Shown here one piece after another: positions 1-8,433 of a stretch of DNA of 64,000 nucleotides. Within the stretch, counting starts at the first letter, position 1. The number at the start of each line of letters is the position of its first letter. The stretch lies in contig JAWXBW010000012.1 in assembly GCA_034440395.1 (NCBI GenBank), positions 1 through 64,000 on the forward strand, read 5' to 3'. The notes below the pieces were generated by a model, which was not told where the DNA came from, did not search any database, and saw only the letters and a program-made list of their open reading frames with translations. The position numbers and the translations under genes are program-made. The DNA is from JAAUTS01 sp034440395. GTDB taxonomy: Bacteria; Verrucomicrobiota; Verrucomicrobiia; Methylacidiphilales; JAAUTS01.

Positions 1-924
1 AACGTGTTCGTAGTGCTGTTTACGGTTATAGACAGTGATGTCATGACCTCTCTCCGCCAGTTCACTTCCTAACTCTTCCACCACAGTTTCAAATCCTGAA
101 TAAAGAGCAGGGACGCCTCTTGATCCAATGAAGGCAACCTTAAATTTCGTTTGCTTCTTCCCCGAGGATGTCCGACCTGAAAAAATGTCTAGGATTAGAT
201 AATACGTGAATAGAGAATTAAACTTTAAATAACGAGGCCACAATCGTTTAGGCTCTTGGGCTAGGCGGTAGAACCACGTTAAGCCGTAACTTTGCATCCA
301 CTCTGGTGCAAAAGGCCGGCGGCCCGCTAACAATTCAAAGGCATCTCCGATTGCTAGAAAAACACCGTGCTTGTGACGATGCAAGTTCTTGTAGATCCAC
401 TTTTCTTGGCGTTCACCTCCGAGTGCTACCCAAATAAAGTCTGGCCTATTCTCTTGAATGATGCGGGCAAAGGATTCCTCATCCTCTTCGTTCCAAGCTC
501 GGAAAGGTGGGGAATACGTGCCGACAATATCCACATCAGGCTGAAGTTTTTTAGCTGCCATTACCAGTTGCGATAGACACTCTTCCTCGCTACCGAAAAA
601 AAAGTGTTTCGATGGCCTTGGTAAATTTTGCAAAGCATGGCGCATAAAGTAAGGGCCATAAACTCGATTCTTCAGCCCAGCGCCCACCTTATTCATCTGC
701 CAAATTAAAGGCATGCCGTCGGGCAGGAGTAGGTCAAAATTTCTGATCACTTGAGCAAAATCTGGGTCGTGCCTAGCTAATGAAATAATATGTGTGTTAG
801 CTGCGCAAACAGCCGCAGGCTGGGATCGCTGCGCCAAACGACATAACGCTGCTAAGCCCGACTCATACGTCGCGGCACTAATCGTCGTACCTAACACATT
901 AAAATGTTTAATTTGATTGGGCAC
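1..924 (-). CDS. GT26 (TagA/WecG/CpsF) glycosyltransferase fused to a GT4-type domain, partial
   Basis: The reading frame starts at a GTG (922-924) and stays open for 308 codons to the window edge, so the 3' end is missing. Residues 1 to about 245 read as a TagA/WecG/CpsF transferase. There is an early ANTHI segment, then LLPDGMPLIW, then WVALGGERQEKWI, then GDAFELLAGRRPFAPEWMQ. After a short linker rich in Ser and Lys, a second domain begins with KVAFIGSRGVPALYSGFETV, the usual N-terminus of GT4/DUF1972-type transferases. GT26 enzymes add ManNAc-type sugars to lipid-linked precursors, and GT4 enzymes extend glycans. The start lies four bases after the stop of the GT2 gene upstream, so the two are probably cotranscribed. 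No Shine-Dalgarno sequence is visible. The GT26 assignment is firm. The fusion is seen directly but its exact length is unknown. Confidence 0.85.
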   Translation of the reverse strand, partial: MPNQIKHFNVLGTTISAATYESGLAALCRLAQRSQPAAVCAANTHIISLARHDPDFAQVIRNFDLLLPDGMPLIWQMNKVGAGLKNRVYGPYFMRHALQNLPRPSKHFFFGSEEECLSQLVMAAKKLQPDVDIVGTYSPPFRAWNEEDEESFARIIQENRPDFIWVALGGERQEKWIYKNLHRHKHGVFLAIGDAFELLAGRRPFAPEWMQSYGLTWFYRLAQEPKRLWPRYLKFNSLFTYYLILDIFSGRTSSGKKQTKFKVAFIGSRGVPALYSGFETVVEELGSELAERGHDITVYNRKQHYEHV

Positions 925-928
925 AGCT

Positions 929-1888
929 TTAATGTTCTAAATAAATACGTTTACGAAGCTTTTCGCCACCCTTACCGCCAGCGGGCTGACCACAAATAAG
1001 GCCATACCATACCGTTAAGGTCGCATGGCTCATGGTGCGAAAGGAATAATTAAATGTCCTAAAAAAACGCCGATAGTTCCCCAGCACATACTTTTTCATG
1101 GGGCCACTGTAATTTAAATGAAAGCCATTGTAACAGAGGTTCTGTAGGAGGCTGAGAAATTTCAAGTAATGTCCCTGTTCCGCCTGCGCTACGTCGGTAG
1201 CTGCAGGGGGAAGATGCGGCACCAAGACATCGCAGCAAAACATGGTTTTAAATTTATTTCCTACACGCATAGAAAATTCATGATCCTCTCCCAACATCCA
1301 GTAATCTTCTCTATGAACGCCCACTTGCTCTACCGCTCTCCTGCTAACAAGCACACAAGCACCCGTACACCACCACAGAGGAAAAGGACCCAGTCCTAGT
1401 TTAGTGATACCATCTTGAGGAGTTACGCAGAGCCGAATGTTCTTACGCAATTCCGCGTCGCGGGGCTCAGGAAAACCCCAGAGATTCCCCTGCCCATCGG
1501 TCAATATAGGTGCCATCAGATCAGCTTCTGCATGATGCATGTGGCTTAAAAGTTTTTCTAACGCCGTCGGATACAAAACAACGTCATCATCTAAAATCCA
1601 GAAGTGGGTCAGGTTAGGGTAAATCTGCAAAGCCTCTTCCTCAGCGGCTTTGAGTCCAGCACCGCACCCATGATTCTCCTTCAGACCTAAATAACTCAAA
1701 TTAGGTTCGGTGCTTTCCTTTTCAAACTTCCTGAGTAGATCTAAAATCAAGGGGTCATTAGCATTATCAGCTAAGACCAATCCATGTATTGGCGTGGTTT
1801 GCTGACGAATAGATTCGAGACAACGAAGTAATTCTGACACACGACGGTAAGTTGCCATGACAACTACAACCTTGGGATGATTCTGCAC
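929..1888 (-). CDS. Family 2 glycosyltransferase (GT-A fold)
   Basis: A 319-residue protein opening with VVVVMATYRR, the first beta strand of GT2 enzymes. A run of three aspartates (residues 100-102, in WILDDDV) is the metal and nucleotide-sugar binding site. Further on, WWCTGACVLVSR and GEDHEFSMR match the acceptor and catalytic-base regions of rhamnosyltransferase/GlfT-like GT2 proteins. No membrane segment is evident, so it probably acts at the cytoplasmic face on a lipid-linked or nucleotide sugar. It lies just upstream of the GT26-GT4 fusion on the same strand, which suggests a polysaccharide or LPS gene cluster extending left of the window. The sugar specificity cannot be read from the sequence. 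Confidence 0.88.
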   Translation of the reverse strand: MQNHPKVVVVMATYRRVSELLRCLESIRQQTTPIHGLVLADNANDPLILDLLRKFEKESTEPNLSYLGLKENHGCGAGLKAAEEEALQIYPNLTHFWILDDDVVLYPTALEKLLSHMHHAEADLMAPILTDGQGNLWGFPEPRDAELRKNIRLCVTPQDGITKLGLGPFPLWWCTGACVLVSRRAVEQVGVHREDYWMLGEDHEFSMRVGNKFKTMFCCDVLVPHLPPAATDVAQAEQGHYLKFLSLLQNLCYNGFHLNYSGPMKKYVLGNYRRFFRTFNYSFRTMSHATLTVWYGLICGQPAGGKGGEKLRKRIYLEH

Positions 1889-2009
1889 AAAACCACCCTA
1901 AACTGAATTTCTTAAGCGTAAACGGTAAAACATTATGCATCCACTTTTCTAAAAATGATGTAGAATATGGTAGCATGAAATTTTTCCTACCCCTCTTACT
2001 CAAACTCCT

Positions 2010-2567
2010 ATGAAAAATAATCATCCATTCCATTTTGTTTTCATTTTTTGCCTAGCAACTTTGTTGCCAATTCATGCTTCTGAACCTACACCTTCCCCTA
2101 AATCTGTAAGCGTACCCTACAAAACCTATAAACCTATGACTGACCAAGAATTGCAAAAAAAACTCAACTCCGCCCAATACAGCGTCACTAAAAAAAATGA
2201 AACCGAACCACCTTTTAATAATGAGTATTGGGACAATCATGCCGAAGGACTTTACGTTTGCGTGATTTCAGGTGACCCACTTTTTAGTTCAAAAGATAAG
2301 TTCGACTCAGGCACAGGCTGGCCCAGTTTTACCCAGTCCATTCGTAAGGAATCCCTCACGGAAGTAACAGATCAAGCTTACGGAATGTCACGAATAGAGG
2401 TGAGGGCTAAGAAAGCTGACTCTCACCTCGGGCATGTTTTCTCTGATGGTCCTAAACCCACAGGTTTACGCTATTGTATGAATTCAGCCTCCTTAAGATT
2501 TATCCCAAAAGAAAATCTCGCAACAGAAGGTTATGGCGATTACACAAAACTATTTGAGAAAAAATAA
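2010..2567 (+). CDS. msrB: Peptide methionine-(R)-S-oxide reductase, exported
   Basis: A 185-residue MsrB that reduces methionine-R-sulfoxide in proteins. Residues 1-23 form a signal peptide, so it probably works in the periplasm. The family motifs are clear: GTGWPSF (101-107), RAKKADSHLGHVF (His139, His142) and RYCMNSASLRFIP with the catalytic Cys156. The two CxxC zinc motifs of the zinc-binding subclass are absent. Cys84 in LYVCV is a possible alternative resolving cysteine, which is inference. The gene is divergent from the glycosyltransferases and converges on the hydrolase gene with a one-base gap. The periplasmic electron donor is not in the window. Confidence 0.93.
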   Translation: MKNNHPFHFVFIFCLATLLPIHASEPTPSPKSVSVPYKTYKPMTDQELQKKLNSAQYSVTKKNETEPPFNNEYWDNHAEGLYVCVISGDPLFSSKDKFDSGTGWPSFTQSIRKESLTEVTDQAYGMSRIEVRAKKADSHLGHVFSDGPKPTGLRYCMNSASLRFIPKENLATEGYGDYTKLFEKK

Positions 2568-2568
2568 G

Positions 2569-3498
2569 CTAGGGAGAATTTTCGGGCCAGAGAAAATTCC
2601 AGAACTCAATCCTACCTTCTAGCTCCTCCCAAGCAATACCATGGTTGTAGGCGTCTTGAATAATCAAACGTTTAGGCTCAGGTGTTTTTTCAGCTAGTTG
2701 CTGTGCCATCCAGACAGGGGTGACCGTGTCTCGCTGCGATGCGGCCAAACCCGTTCTTCCCTTGAAGGTGGGTATGATCACCTCCGAGTTCCACGTATCG
2801 TTCAAGATGATGGATAAAGGGATGGCTCCAGAGAACCAACCCAGCGCATGTCTTAAGAATACATTAGCTGCATCCGTCATGCTCGTAAATGGGTTGATTA
2901 ATAAAAGCCCTGTTGGCTGAATTTTAGATCCCACGAGACTTTGCACAACGACCCCCGAACCCAAAGACTGACCAACAAGATAAAGAGGTAACTCATGGTT
3001 TGGTAAACTTGCTAGTGCCTGCTGCGTTGCTGCTTTAATACTGCCTTGACTTGGCCTGCCTTGACGGAACCCATAACCAGGATATTCCATCACATAGAAA
3101 TTCCACTTTCTGGTGGGATAAGCTTCTTCCAAAACCGAGTTCCAAAAAGAGCCGCCCAGAGCACTATCCCCATTACCATAAAAATAAATCCAGTTGGCTT
3201 GGGCGTCGGGACTTTCTTTTTTAAAGCCTTGGTAACGACCCTCCGCATCCTGCCAAACTTTTACACCAGCTTGAGCCATGAGATCTTGAACCTTACCATC
3301 TTTAAGCGAAACGGTCATAAGCCCTGCCGAGCCTGGATACATAAGCCGTTCCTGCTGCGTTGAAAATAAGAGGATAAGTATCACATACAAAACAAGTGCC
3401 GAACCAAAAACAACAATAACCGTTGATCTCAGGTAACTCCGTATATCTATCCCTGCCAATCCACCCTCATTGGTAACTTCATCTCGCTTATTATTCAT
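2569..3498 (-). CDS. Membrane-anchored alpha/beta hydrolase
   Basis: A 309-residue protein with one transmembrane helix at about residues 25-46, followed by an alpha/beta-hydrolase fold. The nucleophile elbow is GQSLGSG with Ser178. An acidic residue in SQRDTVTP and a histidine near the C-terminus (YNHG) could complete the triad. HG-type oxyanion residues lie around FYGNGDS. The overall plan resembles the BEM46/DUF-type hydrolases annotated as putative serine esterases. The substrate is unknown. It follows the FAD oxidoreductase gene by nine bases on the same strand and probably shares its mRNA. Confidence 0.75.
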   Translation of the reverse strand: MNNKRDEVTNEGGLAGIDIRSYLRSTVIVVFGSALVLYVILILLFSTQQERLMYPGSAGLMTVSLKDGKVQDLMAQAGVKVWQDAEGRYQGFKKESPDAQANWIYFYGNGDSALGGSFWNSVLEEAYPTRKWNFYVMEYPGYGFRQGRPSQGSIKAATQQALASLPNHELPLYLVGQSLGSGVVVQSLVGSKIQPTGLLLINPFTSMTDAANVFLRHALGWFSGAIPLSIILNDTWNSEVIIPTFKGRTGLAASQRDTVTPVWMAQQLAEKTPEPKRLIIQDAYNHGIAWEELEGRIEFWNFLWPENSP

Positions 3499-3507
3499 AT
3501 CATTACC

Positions 3508-4458
3508 CTAGATTTCCTTTAATATTTTTTCCGCCGCTGCCACGCCACTAAGCCAGACTTCTTCAATCCTGCCTTTAGAAACACCGTCCCCACACAGGTA
3601 GATGCCTCTTGGTAATTCTGGGAAAATACCACCCTCCACCGGACGCGCATAAAGCCACCGATGTAGAAAAGTCTCTTTTAATTTCACCCCGCTAAGCTTC
3701 CACTGCTTTTCCAAATCCGCGCGCAACAAAGGTATATAGTTTTCCAAATCATCCTCAATATGTTGCTGACTAAAAGCTTCCGATGCTTGCGCGACGAAGA
3801 CCGTGGAGCCTTCTTTGATTCGACCTACCTTATGATTTTCACAGGCACTCCACGCCAAGTTTTCGCTTCCACTGAGATCACTCAGCGCGTAGCGATCTGG
3901 ACTATTTCCCGCCCACTCACCCTCGTATTCAAAAAGTAAGGTCAGACAGGGAGCATAGCGCACGGGCGACGCTTTCCAACCTAAGAGCTGGGCAGTTTGG
4001 GGTATGGGAAGGCTAATGACTAATGAATCAAACCCGAAATCTGCCGCCCATATTTTATTATGATCACTCCTAATATGTTCAACCAACACCTCCTGCCTCA
4101 GTTGAAGACCTTGTGCGAGTTGCTGCCCAACCCTATTATTCCCGCCAACATGGTAAAACCTGCCATCCCCTTCTGAGGAGGCTAGAGTCTCCCCTTTAAA
4201 ATTCACTACGGGTGCCCGCAAGCTTTTCAAGTCAGACCCTAGCAGAGTTTCCATTTCCACTTTAAAACGATCATTCCTTAAGGTGAGAAATTGCGCGCCG
4301 TGATCCACAACATGCCCATTCCAGCACCTCGTGGCGCAACGTCCACCCAAGGATTTCGATTTCTCTAGAACCGTTACATCAACCCCCTTTGTCCTTAATG
4401 CTTGAGCACAGGATAGACCTGAAATTCCAGCTCCTAAAATTCCAACAGTAAATGCCAT
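3508..4458 (-). CDS. NAD(P)/FAD-dependent amine-oxidase-like oxidoreductase (COG3380 type)
   Basis: A 316-residue flavoprotein. Residues 5-30 form a Rossmann dinucleotide-binding motif (GILGAGISGLSCA). This is followed by LEKSKSLGGRCATR and VDHGAQFLT, the FAD-contact pattern of renalase-like and COG3380 proteins. A second FAD motif near the C-terminus reads IYLCGDGVSKGRIEEVWLSG. The length fits this small monoamine-oxidase-like group, and no signal peptide is present. The substrate cannot be deduced. The nine-base gap to the downstream hydrolase suggests a two-gene operon. Confidence 0.8.
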   Translation of the reverse strand: MAFTVGILGAGISGLSCAQALRTKGVDVTVLEKSKSLGGRCATRCWNGHVVDHGAQFLTLRNDRFKVEMETLLGSDLKSLRAPVVNFKGETLASSEGDGRFYHVGGNNRVGQQLAQGLQLRQEVLVEHIRSDHNKIWAADFGFDSLVISLPIPQTAQLLGWKASPVRYAPCLTLLFEYEGEWAGNSPDRYALSDLSGSENLAWSACENHKVGRIKEGSTVFVAQASEAFSQQHIEDDLENYIPLLRADLEKQWKLSGVKLKETFLHRWLYARPVEGGIFPELPRGIYLCGDGVSKGRIEEVWLSGVAAAEKILKEI

Positions 4459-4551
4459 TGGGAAATTCTAAGCGGTGCAACTTGTTTTTGCTAATTCCAT
4501 TTTTACGAAAATGCTTTATTCCTCACCCTCAGTTTGTCTATGCTATTTATT

Positions 4552-5340
4552 ATGTATCTCGTTTACCAAAATGATGAGCAATCTGGTCCCTTTGCATTAG
4601 AAGAAATCCTAGAGAAAATAGCTGCGGGCAATCTTAGTATGGAAGATTTTTTCTGGTCGGAAGTTGAAAACGAATGGCGACCACTTTCCCTGCTTCTAGA
4701 AGTTCCGCCTACAGAGGGTGCATTGGCTAGCGACACAAGCCTAAACCCGCCACACGCTGAGTTACCTTACGCGCATAGCTTAAACGAAAATCAGCCCACT
4801 TCTATCGTGGCCTCCACCTATGAACGCTTAAGCCCGTTACTCAACCAGGGGGAAACGATTGTCTATATTGCCGTACAAAAAAAACCTCTAATCAATTTCA
4901 GTCCAGAAGTCGTTGCCTTAACTAACGAACGCATTCATCTTTTTTACAAACACTTGCTGCGGGTTCGCTGCGATACTTATAACTTAAAAGAAATACTCAA
5001 TATCGAACTTAAAAATACTCTCTTAGGTTCTCACTTTACTTTTAAGTCTGTGGAAGGGCTCGCCTTCGGTATTCTTTATTTGCCGAAAGCTCAAGGTGCC
5101 AAGCTGCATACCCTCGCCCACGAAATGCAGGAGAAAATACGAGCGGCAAAGCAGGTAAAACTACCTAATCAAACGTTGACTCCTCTCCCCCAGTTTCACC
5201 AAGCAATAGGCGAGCATACCTCCTTCAATCACGATGATGCCTTACATCGCCTAGCAACTTTAAAGAAAATGCTGGAGGATGAACTGATTACTTCCGAAGA
5301 TTACGAAATAAAAAAGCAAGAAATGCTTTCCAAGCTTTAA
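4552..5340 (+). CDS. GYF_2 / PH-like / SHOCT domain protein
   Basis: Three modules can be read. A GYF_2 (DUF4339) domain at the N-terminus runs from MYLVYQNDEQSGPF to WRPLS. A central beta-rich segment (TIVYIAVQKKP, VVALTNERIHLFYK) resembles bacterial PH-like domains. A C-terminal SHOCT helix pair (LKKMLEDELITSEDYEIKKQ) closes the protein. GYF_2 and SHOCT are small protein-binding modules often attached to membrane proteins, yet this one has no transmembrane segment. I chose the ATG at 4552 because the GYF_2 domain starts there. A TTG at 4534 and an ATG at 4540 are in frame upstream. The function is unknown, probably an adaptor. Confidence 0.75.
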   Translation: MYLVYQNDEQSGPFALEEILEKIAAGNLSMEDFFWSEVENEWRPLSLLLEVPPTEGALASDTSLNPPHAELPYAHSLNENQPTSIVASTYERLSPLLNQGETIVYIAVQKKPLINFSPEVVALTNERIHLFYKHLLRVRCDTYNLKEILNIELKNTLLGSHFTFKSVEGLAFGILYLPKAQGAKLHTLAHEMQEKIRAAKQVKLPNQTLTPLPQFHQAIGEHTSFNHDDALHRLATLKKMLEDELITSEDYEIKKQEMLSKL

Positions 5341-5361
5341 ATAAGCGGCAGCACTTGGAGC

Positions 5362-5757
5362 TTACATCACCTTCAGCAGCTCGACGTCAAAGATTAAGGT
5401 TTCATTAGGCCCGATGTCACGACCCGCACCGCCTGAGCCATACGCTAGATCCGAAGGAATTGCGAAACGGAACTTAGCACCTTCTTGCATCAATTGCACA
5501 CCTTCAGTCCAACCTTTGATGACTTGATTCAAGGGGAAATCAATGGGCTCATTGCGCTTATAGGAGCTATCGAAAACAGTGCCGTCAATTAAGGTTCCTT
5601 CGTAATGAACCAACACCGTTTCATGAGCCTTAGGGCTTTTGCCTGTGCCAGCGGTTAGTACTTCGTATTGTAAACCACTAGCTGTCGTGGTTACTTCGGG
5701 GCGTTTGCCGTTTTCTTGGAGAAATGTTTTTCCTTTTTCGAGTCCTGCTTGAGCCAT
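5362..5757 (-). CDS. FKBP-type peptidyl-prolyl cis-trans isomerase
   Basis: A 131-residue single-domain FKBP. The hallmark segments are VLVHYEGTLIDGTVFDSS, the FPLNQVIKGW loop, EGAKFRFAIPSDLAYG and LIFDVELL. It catalyses prolyl-bond rotation during protein folding. There is no signal peptide, so it is probably cytoplasmic. The first 20 residues are a short helical lead-in like the tail of the FklB/FKBP22 dimerisation region. It stands alone, with a converging gene downstream. Confidence 0.92.
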   Translation of the reverse strand: MAQAGLEKGKTFLQENGKRPEVTTTASGLQYEVLTAGTGKSPKAHETVLVHYEGTLIDGTVFDSSYKRNEPIDFPLNQVIKGWTEGVQLMQEGAKFRFAIPSDLAYGSGGAGRDIGPNETLIFDVELLKVM

Positions 5758-5871
5758 AATAAAATATTCCTAGTAAGTTGTTGAAAATAAATTTATACGC
5801 AGGTTTTTTACGATGTCAAAAGATGGATGATGCTAACAGGATTTTTTTCACCATAAGCACATCTGTTTAGT

Positions 5872-6753
5872 CTAAACAAAAATCAAGACGACTGCGGATA
5901 GAATGAGCGTAGCCCCGATCACACGCCCCAGCATAGCACCCTTACCTTGCTGCCGCTCTTCGTTCGCAAACCAGTGACCTACGAACCATACGACTAAAAC
6001 GCTCCATAATCCACGGCTAGCATAGACAATGTTAGTGCCAGCGGCGTCCTGATAGAATCCAATAGCTAGCGCCACTCCGATGGATTGCACGGCTAGTAAA
6101 AAGAGTCCTATGAAGGTATAGCAAAGTGAACCAGCAGGGAGTTTCCAAAGTGGAGCATTAAAGAAAGGAATTAAGAGGAAGGATAAAGCAAAAGTCGTCG
6201 TAGCAGAAATAGACATGAACTTTTGGAACCCGATCTCTGGACACCAACGCTGCACGACAACATCAGCCCCAGCAAATGCCGTGGCACTTACGAACGAAAG
6301 TATAAGTGTCTGCATGGTTTTCCCTCTGTGCTCAGCACGACCTCCCAGCTGCAAGAGTGCTATACCTAAGGTGGCCATGAAAGCCGCTATCCAGACTGAT
6401 GCGGAGAGAGTTTGCCCAAGAAAGAGGACTAAAAAGAGAGCTACCAAAACCACCTTCGTTCCTAGCACAGGCGTAGCGATCGACACGTCACCCCGAAATA
6501 ATGCCCAGAAGGTGAAAGATTGTCCTATGAAAAAAAGTGCGCCACTTAACAAAGCCGGCCACCACAGGCTTGGAACCCAAGAACCTTTTACGAAAAAAAT
6601 GAACGAGCCGAAAATTAAAAATAAAATGAAGTTAGAAAGAAACGCCATTCTCCATGGTCCCACACCCAACTGCAACGAACGCTTAATTGCTAGGGCCGCA
6701 AAGGCATAGATAATGGCCGAGGCCAAGGGTATAAATAAATAGGTGCGTGTCAT
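5872..6753 (-). CDS. EamA/DMT-family transporter
   Basis: A 293-residue integral membrane protein with about ten hydrophobic helices in two halves, the duplicated EamA fold of drug/metabolite transporters. The first half ends near GIALLQLGGR. The second half begins near LILSFVSATAFAGAD. Members export or import amino acids, nucleosides or other small metabolites, and the cargo cannot be predicted here. It is monocistronic, followed by the methyltransferase gene on the same strand. Confidence 0.8.
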   Translation of the reverse strand: MTRTYLFIPLASAIIYAFAALAIKRSLQLGVGPWRMAFLSNFILFLIFGSFIFFVKGSWVPSLWWPALLSGALFFIGQSFTFWALFRGDVSIATPVLGTKVVLVALFLVLFLGQTLSASVWIAAFMATLGIALLQLGGRAEHRGKTMQTLILSFVSATAFAGADVVVQRWCPEIGFQKFMSISATTTFALSFLLIPFFNAPLWKLPAGSLCYTFIGLFLLAVQSIGVALAIGFYQDAAGTNIVYASRGLWSVLVVWFVGHWFANEERQQGKGAMLGRVIGATLILSAVVLIFV

Positions 6754-6798
6754 CTTTGGTAAGCATCACGCCTTTAACGGCAGATGCAAGGGGAAGCC

Positions 6799-7338
6799 CT
6801 ATGAAACATTAACCGACTGAAGCAAGCGACGACGGATTTTGGGCTTGGCTGTTGCGGTAACAGATAGATCCGACATGCGGATGTCACCCTGCCAGTGGCG
6901 TTGTACATGAACCGCACCCAACTGAAAACCTGACTGTGGGAAGGTGCTAGGCATTTCCAATAAACATATTTCACGTAAGCCAAAGCCTGACTCCTTTATG
7001 TCGCGTAAACGTGCCTTTGTCCAAATGTGGTTGATAGTAAGTAGAAAGACAATGTCGTCCGCCCAGAGCATGGAGTGCTGTAAAAAACTACGAATCTTGC
7101 TCCAAGGCGGGTTCGTGATGATCCAATCCACCGGTTGCGACCACTCCATAAAATCCCGGCCCTCTTTTAATTCACACCAGTTCGCTCCAGGTAAGAAGCG
7201 TAAGAAGTTTCCCTCTCCGCAACAGGGTTCTAAGATTTTTCCCTCTGGCTTAAAGTGCTCAACGAGTCGTTGTGCCATCTCCAGCGGTGTCTGCACGACA
7301 TCATCACTTACATAATCTCGGTTAGGTTGTAATCGCAT
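6799..7338 (-). CDS. N6-adenine-type DNA methyltransferase-like protein
   Basis: A 179-residue class I SAM-dependent methyltransferase. Motif I reads EPCCGEGNF (37-45) and motif IV reads NPPW (76-79), the combination found in N6-adenine DNA methyltransferases and related plasmid/phage enzymes. It is short and lacks a recognisable target-recognition domain. No endonuclease gene is nearby, so it would be an orphan. It is divergent from the gspF-like gene, and a dyad sits in the shared promoter region. An alternative role is methylation of RNA or a small molecule. Confidence 0.75.
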   Translation of the reverse strand: MRLQPNRDYVSDDVVQTPLEMAQRLVEHFKPEGKILEPCCGEGNFLRFLPGANWCELKEGRDFMEWSQPVDWIITNPPWSKIRSFLQHSMLWADDIVFLLTINHIWTKARLRDIKESGFGLREICLLEMPSTFPQSGFQLGAVHVQRHWQGDIRMSDLSVTATAKPKIRRRLLQSVNVS

Positions 7339-7362
7339 GTTAGAAGATTTTTTATATTAAAC

Positions 7363-7389
7363 TATGTAAAAACACAATCTATTTACATA
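7363..7389. promoter_or_regulatory. Inverted repeat in the divergent promoter region (candidate operator)
   Basis: Two perfect 8-base arms, TATGTAAA at 7363-7370 and TTTACATA at 7382-7389, are separated by 11 bases. They lie in the 127-base gap between the methyltransferase and gspF-like start codons. The spacing is typical of a dimeric regulator site. The AT-rich context makes a chance match possible. Confidence 0.35.
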
Positions 7390-7465
7390 AAAACACGTAA
7401 ATACTTAACTACGGCTCTTCTGCTGCTAGGATTGTCTTTCCTAAAATACTCACGTAGTTTGGTAT

Positions 7466-8422
7466 ATGGCTTCCATGGAGACCTCCACATTTTTTGATCA
7501 ACTCAGTATGTTAGCCAAGGCTGGTGTGCCGATGAGCCAAGGTCTGATCCATCTCCTTCCTTCACAACATCACAAACTAAAAACCTTAACTAAATCTCTA
7601 GCCGCTGAGCTCGCCGCAGGGAAACACTTAGGCGAAGCCTGTCGCCTGCATCACCGAGGACGCTTTACCGAAAGCCAGCTCGCTTGCATAGAGGCCGCCG
7701 AAGAGAGTGGCCAGCTAGAAACCATGTTAAGCGCACTGGCTAAAGAAGAAGCCCTGAACTACCAGCTCCGGCAAAAGCTGCTTAAACGAATCGCCTACCC
7801 TGCCCTCCTCATTCACGCAGCGGCTATCCTGCCCTCCATCATTACGTTAAGCCAAGGCTCTCCCTTTATGGCTTTTTTAGAAACCCTCCTTTGGCTTGCC
7901 CCTTTTTATTTAGCCGGTTTCACCATTTACTATATGACCGTTAGCGGAGAGGCTGATTCCTTATATTTAAAAATTCCTTTTTTAAATCGCTACCTGCAAT
8001 GCTCCGACGCATCTCGTTTTTATCGCACCCTAGCCACTCAACTTCAGTCGGGAGCTCGAATCGAACACGCTTGGCTCTCTGCCTGCCAAGCCATGGGCAA
8101 TAGTAGCATCGCACAGAGCTTGAAAAAACAACTTCCCAGCTTACAACAAGGGGAACCTTTCTCGACTCTTCTGATGAAAGCTAAGGTTTTCCCCGATGCC
8201 TCCATGAACCTCTTGGCCGCAGGAGAACTCAGTGGAACCCTCGTGCAAACGTTGAATCATTTAACAGAACTTTTAAGTTACGATGCCGAGAGAGCCGCAG
8301 AAAAAATGACAGTTGCCTTTTCTGCCGTCGCTTACGCCTTAGCCGTGGGGATTATCGTCTTTAGGATTTTACAAATTATGGCTCCACTCCTTCAGACCTT
8401 GAATGAAGTCGGGAATCTCTAG
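7466..8422 (+). CDS. GspF/PilC-like type II secretion system F-family membrane protein, orphan
   Basis: A 318-residue protein with two T2SSF cytoplasmic domains. The first contains FFDQLSMLAKAGVPMSQGL and the second FYRTLATQLQSGARIEHAW, each with the usual xAGE-type segment (EAAEESGQLE; LAAGELSGTL). About three hydrophobic helices lie at residues 105-125, 135-160 and 275-300. Members form the inner-membrane platform of type II secretion systems and type IV pili. It is shorter than the usual 400 residues. No ATPase, pseudopilin or secretin gene is in the window, so its partners must lie elsewhere. Confidence 0.8.
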   Translation: MASMETSTFFDQLSMLAKAGVPMSQGLIHLLPSQHHKLKTLTKSLAAELAAGKHLGEACRLHHRGRFTESQLACIEAAEESGQLETMLSALAKEEALNYQLRQKLLKRIAYPALLIHAAAILPSIITLSQGSPFMAFLETLLWLAPFYLAGFTIYYMTVSGEADSLYLKIPFLNRYLQCSDASRFYRTLATQLQSGARIEHAWLSACQAMGNSSIAQSLKKQLPSLQQGEPFSTLLMKAKVFPDASMNLLAAGELSGTLVQTLNHLTELLSYDAERAAEKMTVAFSAVAYALAVGIIVFRILQIMAPLLQTLNEVGNL

Positions 8423-8433
8423 ACACCAGCACC

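Noticed and set aside
367..576. Open frame on the plus strand within the GT26 gene
   Set aside because: It is the complement of a well-supported glycosyltransferase and has no family features.
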